A stretch of DNA of 20,305 bases from Dysgonomonas sp. UBA7710 (GTDB taxonomy: Bacteria > Bacteroidota > Bacteroidia > Bacteroidales > Dysgonomonadaceae), in NCBI RefSeq assembly GCF_002482385.1, contig NZ_DLFW01000047.1, positions 1 to 20,305 on the forward strand, given 5' to 3'. Under the pieces are notes generated by a model, which was given only the letters and a program-made list of their open reading frames with translations, made no database searches and was not told where the DNA came from. The position numbers were made by a program, and so were the translations under genes. Position 1 is the stretch's first letter, and every line of letters starts with the position of its first letter. Shown here in pieces: positions 15,805 to 20,305 of the stretch.

Positions 15805-17985
15805 ATGAAATACAAGATACTTATTATTCTATTGTTTGCCTATTGTGCGACTGTAGGAGCTAAAGACACAAGGAGAGGCTTTGCCATTGTGATAGATAGT
15901 ATAAGCTATGTACAAGCAAAAAGCGAAGTCGAAAGTTATGCCGGATCGGTAGAAGCCGATGGACTTAAAACGTTTATAGTTGTCGACCGCTGGAACAATC
16001 CCGACTCCATAAAGCATAAATTGAAACAATTATATCTGTCAGCCGATAACCCCATAGAAGGAGCCGTATTTATCGGGGATATTCCTGTGGCTATGATACG
16101 GGATGCACAACATTTGACATCGGCCTTCAAAATGAATCAAAAACGGGACTGGCAACGCTCCAGCATTGCATCTGACCGTTTCTACGATGACTTCGACCTT
16201 TCTTTCGAGTTCCTGAAACAAGACTCTGTAAAACCTCTTTTGTTTTATTATTCATTACGGGCAGATTCCAGGCAGTCGCTTCATTCCGATATTTACACAG
16301 GCCGTATCAGGCCGCTGGATAAAGGGAGTAAAGGAAAATACGAACAGTTGCGGGATTATCTCGTAAAAGCCGTTGCCATAAAATCTCAGGAGAAAAACAA
16401 TATTATAGACAATCTCAGTATGGCCCGGGGATACGGATACAATTCCGAATCACAGGTAGCATGGTCCGGTGAGCAACTGGCGCTTAAAGAGCAATTCCCG
16501 ACACTATTCAACCCCGGGAGTTTTGTTAAGTTTATGGACTTTGACTCCTATTGGCCGATGAAACCATATTGGTTAAATGAAATTCTCCGTCCCGATCTGG
16601 ATATTATGCTATTCCATCATCACGGGGCTAATGACAATCAGTATGTGACCGGCAATAAAAAAGGAAATGACGTCAATACATCGATAGAAAACATCAAATT
16701 TTATCTTCGCAGTAAGATATCTTCAGCTGTGGAAAGAGGTAAAAGCAAGGAAGAGGCTATAGACTCTTATATGAAATTATTAGGTGTACCGCGTGAATGG
16801 TGTGAAGAAGCTTTCGATCCGGAACTGATAGCAAGTGACTCAATAACAAATGCATCGATGGGAATTACTCCGAAAGATATACTTGAAATATCCCCTAATG
16901 CGCGTTTTGTTATGTTTGACGCATGTTTCAACGGCTCGTTCTTCGAAGAGGAATATATAGCAGGCGCTTATTTATTCAACAATGGAAAGACCATTGTAAC
17001 CCAGGCAAATACAGTTAACACCATACAAGACAAATGGCCGGACGAATTCCTTGGACTTCTCAGCCATGGCCTCCGGATAGGTCAATGGGGTAAATACACC
17101 CACTTTCTGGAAACGCATATATTTGGAGATCCTACCTTCAGATTTGCAAGGAATGTGACGACCGGTTTCGATATCAACGATGCCCTGACAATTCATAAAA
17201 ATGATATTAAATTCTGGAAAAAAGCTCTGTTAAACCCATCTGTAGATATACAGGCAATCGCTTTACGGATGCTCTACGAGAATGATTATGCGGACATTTC
17301 GGCATTATTGAAAAAATCCTATTTCGAATCGCCCAGTATGATCGTAAGGCTTGAGGCGCTGATGCTGTTATCTCAAATAGATAATGATGATTTTATAGAA
17401 GTACTTGCCGCTGCTTCGTCTGACAGCTATGAATTGACAAAACGGTATGCGATAGACCTCATTGCCAGAAATGGTTCCGAAGAGTTGCTGCCATCCGTAG
17501 CAGGAATGATACTGAACGACAATACCTCAAAACGCCTGGTATTTAAACTCTCCTCAGGTTTCAGGATGATGAACCTCGATAAACTCGAAACAGAGTTACT
17601 GAAACAAGCCGGAAATCTACCTTTATATTCGGGAGACATGCTTGACAGCAGCCTGAAGAATATCAGGTCGACCAAAGAAAGTAAGAAAAAGGATTTTGAC
17701 CTGATGGTGAATAAATCGGAAGGCGTAAAAAAACGATTATCTGAAATTAACCGCTTTCGCAACCAGCCGGCATCAGATGAAGTCGATATATTATTCACAA
17801 TATTGTCAGATCCGGACGATGATGCGGAAATACGGTTGACAACGGCCGAAGCTCTGGACTGGTATATCTATTCTTACCGTAAACTCCACATAATAGATAG
17901 GTTAAACGAGCTGATAACAAAGGAAAAAGACACCACAGTATTATCTGAAATGAAAAAGACTATCAACCGGTTGTCTGCTAAATAA
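15805..17985 (+). CDS. gingipain-like C25 cysteine peptidase with HEAT-like repeats
   Basis: Predicted exported clan CD cysteine peptidase of 726 residues. The ATG at 15805 is chosen because it begins a good signal peptide (MKYKILIILLFAYCATVGA); an upstream in-frame ATG would overlap the previous gene and spoil it. The catalytic region contains SIASDRFYDDFD and YTGRIRPLD, typical of C25. MLFHHHGAND supplies the catalytic His273 (before Gly), and MFDACFNGSF supplies the nucleophile Cys374, matching the ACVNGDF motif of gingipains. From about 475 to 590, and again near 640-726, helical repeats resembling HEAT motifs follow (IVRLEALMLLSQI, YELTKRYAIDLIARNG). I see no long pro-region and no type IX secretion C-terminal domain, so a periplasmic location is favoured. 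It lies 7 bp after the barrel gene. P1 preference is unknown. Confidence 0.85.
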   Translation: MKYKILIILLFAYCATVGAKDTRRGFAIVIDSISYVQAKSEVESYAGSVEADGLKTFIVVDRWNNPDSIKHKLKQLYLSADNPIEGAVFIGDIPVAMIRDAQHLTSAFKMNQKRDWQRSSIASDRFYDDFDLSFEFLKQDSVKPLLFYYSLRADSRQSLHSDIYTGRIRPLDKGSKGKYEQLRDYLVKAVAIKSQEKNNIIDNLSMARGYGYNSESQVAWSGEQLALKEQFPTLFNPGSFVKFMDFDSYWPMKPYWLNEILRPDLDIMLFHHHGANDNQYVTGNKKGNDVNTSIENIKFYLRSKISSAVERGKSKEEAIDSYMKLLGVPREWCEEAFDPELIASDSITNASMGITPKDILEISPNARFVMFDACFNGSFFEEEYIAGAYLFNNGKTIVTQANTVNTIQDKWPDEFLGLLSHGLRIGQWGKYTHFLETHIFGDPTFRFARNVTTGFDINDALTIHKNDIKFWKKALLNPSVDIQAIALRMLYENDYADISALLKKSYFESPSMIVRLEALMLLSQIDNDDFIEVLAAASSDSYELTKRYAIDLIARNGSEELLPSVAGMILNDNTSKRLVFKLSSGFRMMNLDKLETELLKQAGNLPLYSGDMLDSSLKNIRSTKESKKKDFDLMVNKSEGVKKRLSEINRFRNQPASDEVDILFTILSDPDDDAEIRLTTAEALDWYIYSYRKLHIIDRLNELITKEKDTTVLSEMKKTINRLSAK

Positions 17986-18000
17986 GGAATAGATCAGTGT

Positions 18001-18849
18001 ATGAAAAAATATATTTATATAATTCCGGCCCTCTTTATTTTACTTGTCTTATCATGTAAGAGCAATAAGCCCCTGACTGAAGTAAAGCCAATCTTTACAG
18101 AATATGAGCAACACCTCATAGACTCCATATTGCAATACGGGCTCGACCATGAAGCGCTTTACACAATGTTAGGCAGAGTGAAACCGATGAGTTCCCTCGT
18201 TTCTTTTTGGTATCCTTTAGCCAATAAAGACAGTTTGAAGAAAACAAGCGCCGATGTAGTAGACCGTAAAAACCAGGGAATATATCTGGACAAACTGCAT
18301 GCTGTTCAACAAGCTGTAAATAAGTTGAATATTCCCGATTTACGTTTTATAATGATTCCCTATAAGGCAGCTCAGGGCAACAGACGTATAATGCAGCTTA
18401 ATGTTGTGCGTGTAAGCGCATTAGACAGTCTTTTAAGGGTAAAAGAAAGTTTCTTCGGACAATTCGGTTTAGTTCCGGGTACAGATCCCGGCATCGCCGT
18501 CAGTGCAATAGAAAATGCCGACCGTTACGAACGCAACCGGGGATACGGATATTTGTTCGGTTATCCTGATTACGCGGTTGATTTTTTTGTGGATGACGCT
18601 GTAAGAAGGAGCCAGAAGAAAGAATCCCTGCCAAGAGAGTTTTTCCAGATACCTGTATATGCCGGTGACAAAGGTTATTTTGTCTATACATACCCCAAAG
18701 ATCACAAGCCTGCGCCGGCAGTAGACTCGGCTATATACAACAAAGCCGGAAAAATACTGGAAGATTATAAGAAGATAAGGGACAGCTATATGAATACTGA
18801 CAGCACCATCAGCGCTTACCAGTTGCTTATAGAGTATAATAGGCAATGA
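18001..18849 (+). CDS. lipoprotein of unknown function
   Basis: I do not recognise this 282-residue family. The N-terminus is a lipoprotein signal with lipobox LVLSC (Cys19), followed by KSNK rather than acidic residues, so retention on the periplasmic face is likely. The mature part is mixed alpha/beta with long helices rich in charged residues. A distinctive central motif, GYGYLFGYPDYAVDFFVDDA, is followed by REFFQIPVYAGDKGYFVYTY. No enzyme active-site signature is evident. It lies 15 bp after the peptidase gene and 29 bp before the permease gene, so it is almost certainly in the same transcript. A chaperone, inhibitor or binding-protein role next to the peptidase is possible but unsupported by sequence. 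Confidence 0.8.
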   Translation: MKKYIYIIPALFILLVLSCKSNKPLTEVKPIFTEYEQHLIDSILQYGLDHEALYTMLGRVKPMSSLVSFWYPLANKDSLKKTSADVVDRKNQGIYLDKLHAVQQAVNKLNIPDLRFIMIPYKAAQGNRRIMQLNVVRVSALDSLLRVKESFFGQFGLVPGTDPGIAVSAIENADRYERNRGYGYLFGYPDYAVDFFVDDAVRRSQKKESLPREFFQIPVYAGDKGYFVYTYPKDHKPAPAVDSAIYNKAGKILEDYKKIRDSYMNTDSTISAYQLLIEYNRQ

Positions 18850-18878
18850 TATAAACCAGTATAAACCACAAAACTATT

Positions 18879-20180
18879 TTGAAGGATAAAAGTAAAGCTA
18901 AGATAAGTGCTCTTACCGGAATATCTATTGTTGTAGCCAATATGATAGGTGCAGGAGCATTTACCAGCCTGGGCTTTCAACTGGAATCGTTAAGCAATAC
19001 GGGAGTCGTGCTTTCCCTGTGGATATTAGGAGGAATAGTAGCCCTTTCGGGAGCGTTCAGCTACGCCGAAATAAGTACAATGATTAAACGGTCGGGAGGC
19101 GAATATACTTTCCTTTCACAAATATATCAACCTGTAGTCGGCTACCTATCAGGATGGATCTCATTAACGGTCGGATTCGCCGCTCCCATCGCCTTATCGG
19201 TTATTGCTTTTACCACATATCTCCCCGTAGAATTAAAGTATCCGAAGCTGATTGGTATCGTCCTGATTTTCTTCATTACACTTATTCATTGTTACAATCT
19301 GAACTCCAGCTCAAAATTTCAGAATATAAGTACGTTTCTGAAAGTATTCTTCATCGTAATTATTATTTGTACAGGTCTCTTTTTACCGGAAAAAGGAGCG
19401 AATGCCATTAATTTTGAACAATCTTATTGGACAGAAACAGGGTCACTCGCTTTCGCTGTGAGCCTTATCTATGTCAGCTATTCATATTCAGGATGGAACG
19501 CCGCCGCTTATATAACCGAAGAATTCCGTAATCCCCGAAAGGCTCTGCCCGTCGCGCTGATTGGCGGAACTTTACTTGTAACCGTCCTATATACTTTACT
19601 TCAGTTTGTTTTCTTAAAGCATGTCCCTTTTACCGAACTTGCAGGAAAACTGAATATAGGTACTATTGCCGTAGAATATATGCTGGGTGATACAGCTTCG
19701 AAAGTATTCAGTGCAGGTATCTCCATTATCCTGATTTCGGGAATAAGCGCGATGGTATGGGTTGGCCCCAGGGTTACATCAAGTATCGCGCGGGAACATA
19801 ACTTATGGAAGTATTTCAATGCTGCACCGGATCATATACCTCGCAAAGCCTTATGGTTCCAGTTTTTACTAACCGGGATACTCTTGCTGACCGGAACCTT
19901 TGAACAAATAATGATTTATTGCGGGGTACTGCTTAACGTATCCACTTTGCTGGTCGTAATTGGCGTCGTGATACTGAGATATAAAAAAACAAGCAACCCG
20001 GATGGTTTTCGAAGCCCTTTTTTCCCTTTATTCCAGATTCTGTTTATCATAGTTTCTCTCTGGATGATAATATTTGCATTTGTTCATAGTCCAAAAGAAT
20101 GTTTATTGGGACTGCTCAATCTGCTGACAGGCTTCTTAACACTCATATTCAGTAATAAATTTACAAAAGGAAAATCATAA
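18879..20180 (+). CDS. APC-family amino-acid permease
   Basis: Inner-membrane secondary transporter of the amino acid-polyamine-organocation superfamily (433 residues, about 12 hydrophobic segments). Segment 1 carries the broken-helix motif VVANMIGAGAF, with Gly-Ala-Gly-Ala-Phe in place of the common GxGIF. Other signatures are RSGGEYTFL after segment 2 and SYSGWNAAAYITEEFRNPRKALP in segment 6 and the following loop. The start is a TTG at 18879: the first in-frame ATG is inside segment 1 and would remove half of it. It is the last gene of the operon, placing an amino-acid uptake step behind the predicted periplasmic peptidase. Substrate range cannot be told from sequence; neutral amino acids or exchange, as in LAT/SteT-like members, is a guess. 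Confidence 0.9.
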   Translation: MKDKSKAKISALTGISIVVANMIGAGAFTSLGFQLESLSNTGVVLSLWILGGIVALSGAFSYAEISTMIKRSGGEYTFLSQIYQPVVGYLSGWISLTVGFAAPIALSVIAFTTYLPVELKYPKLIGIVLIFFITLIHCYNLNSSSKFQNISTFLKVFFIVIIICTGLFLPEKGANAINFEQSYWTETGSLAFAVSLIYVSYSYSGWNAAAYITEEFRNPRKALPVALIGGTLLVTVLYTLLQFVFLKHVPFTELAGKLNIGTIAVEYMLGDTASKVFSAGISIILISGISAMVWVGPRVTSSIAREHNLWKYFNAAPDHIPRKALWFQFLLTGILLLTGTFEQIMIYCGVLLNVSTLLVVIGVVILRYKKTSNPDGFRSPFFPLFQILFIIVSLWMIIFAFVHSPKECLLGLLNLLTGFLTLIFSNKFTKGKS

Positions 20181-20226
20181 TCATCAGACCCGAAAACACT
20201 ATCCTTTCATGAAGGATACAAAAAAC

Positions 20227-20257
20227 AAACGAATCCGAAAATATTCCGGACTCGTTT
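20227..20257 (-). terminator. convergent intergenic terminator hairpin
   Basis: The arms AAACGAATCCG and CGGACTCGTTT pair over 11 positions with one A-C mismatch around a 9-nt loop. On the minus strand the hairpin is followed by TTTGTTTTTTG, a good T tract, so it looks like the terminator of a gene entering from the right. On the plus strand the tail is weaker (TTTACAAAT), but it may also end the permease operon. Confidence 0.55.
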
Positions 20258-20266
20258 ACAAATAGT

Positions 20267-20305
20267 TTACACTACTCTTTTCTTGCTCTTCCTCTTGGAC
20301 TTGAA
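20267..20305 (-). CDS. possible 3' end of a convergent gene with a basic C-terminal tail (partial)
   Basis: On the minus strand the frame from the window edge reads FKSKRKSKKRVV followed by TAA at 20267-20269. The strongly basic tail is typical of RNA- or DNA-binding proteins, and a terminator-like hairpin with a minus-strand T tract lies just 9 bp beyond the stop. Only 12 codons are visible, so neither the gene nor its product can be confirmed here. Confidence 0.4.
   Translation of the reverse strand, partial: FKSKRKSKKRVV

Noticed and set aside
17427..17798. 123-codon antisense frame inside the peptidase gene
   Set aside because: Antisense shadow of the HEAT-like repeat region; the plus-strand frame has clear protein features.

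Overview
The window looks like a chromosomal segment from a member of the Bacteroidetes, most likely order Bacteroidales (a Dysgonomonas- or Parabacteroides-like organism is plausible, but the genus cannot be fixed). Supporting signs are a hybrid two-component regulator (HTCS), a TonB-dependent receptor with an N-terminal carboxypeptidase-regulatory-like domain, lipoproteins with Bacteroidetes-style lipoboxes, DUF4876- and DUF6850-like proteins, TAnnTTTG-type promoter boxes and the lack of Shine-Dalgarno sequences.

Left part (1-5538, minus strand): a 31-unit CT microsatellite, then a GH105-type unsaturated rhamnogalacturonyl hydrolase lipoprotein, and upstream of it a 1344-residue HTCS. These look like the edge of a pectin/rhamnogalacturonan utilisation locus that continues leftward.

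Middle (5539-9740): a divergent gap of about 1 kb, packed with several families of degenerate short repeats, separates the HTCS from a plus-strand amino-sugar operon. The operon is nagA overlapping nagB by 4 bp, then an exported Gfo/Idh/MocA-type protein, and it ends at a perfect 36-bp palindrome that probably acts as terminator. NagA and NagB convert GlcNAc-6-phosphate to fructose-6-phosphate.

Right part (9935-20180, plus strand): one apparent operon behind a good Bacteroidetes-type promoter, with six genes separated by only 7-29 bp. In order they encode a TonB-dependent receptor, a DUF4876-like lipoprotein with an acidic surface-export signal, a DUF6850-like outer-membrane barrel, a gingipain-like (C25, clan CD) cysteine peptidase with C-terminal HEAT-like repeats, a lipoprotein of unknown function, and an APC-family amino-acid permease. 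Together they suggest an envelope-spanning system: surface capture and TonB-driven import, proteolysis, then amino-acid or peptide-product uptake across the inner membrane. This is the best candidate for an undescribed system here; its substrate is unknown. The window ends with a hairpin and what may be the last codons of a convergent minus-strand gene with a basic tail.
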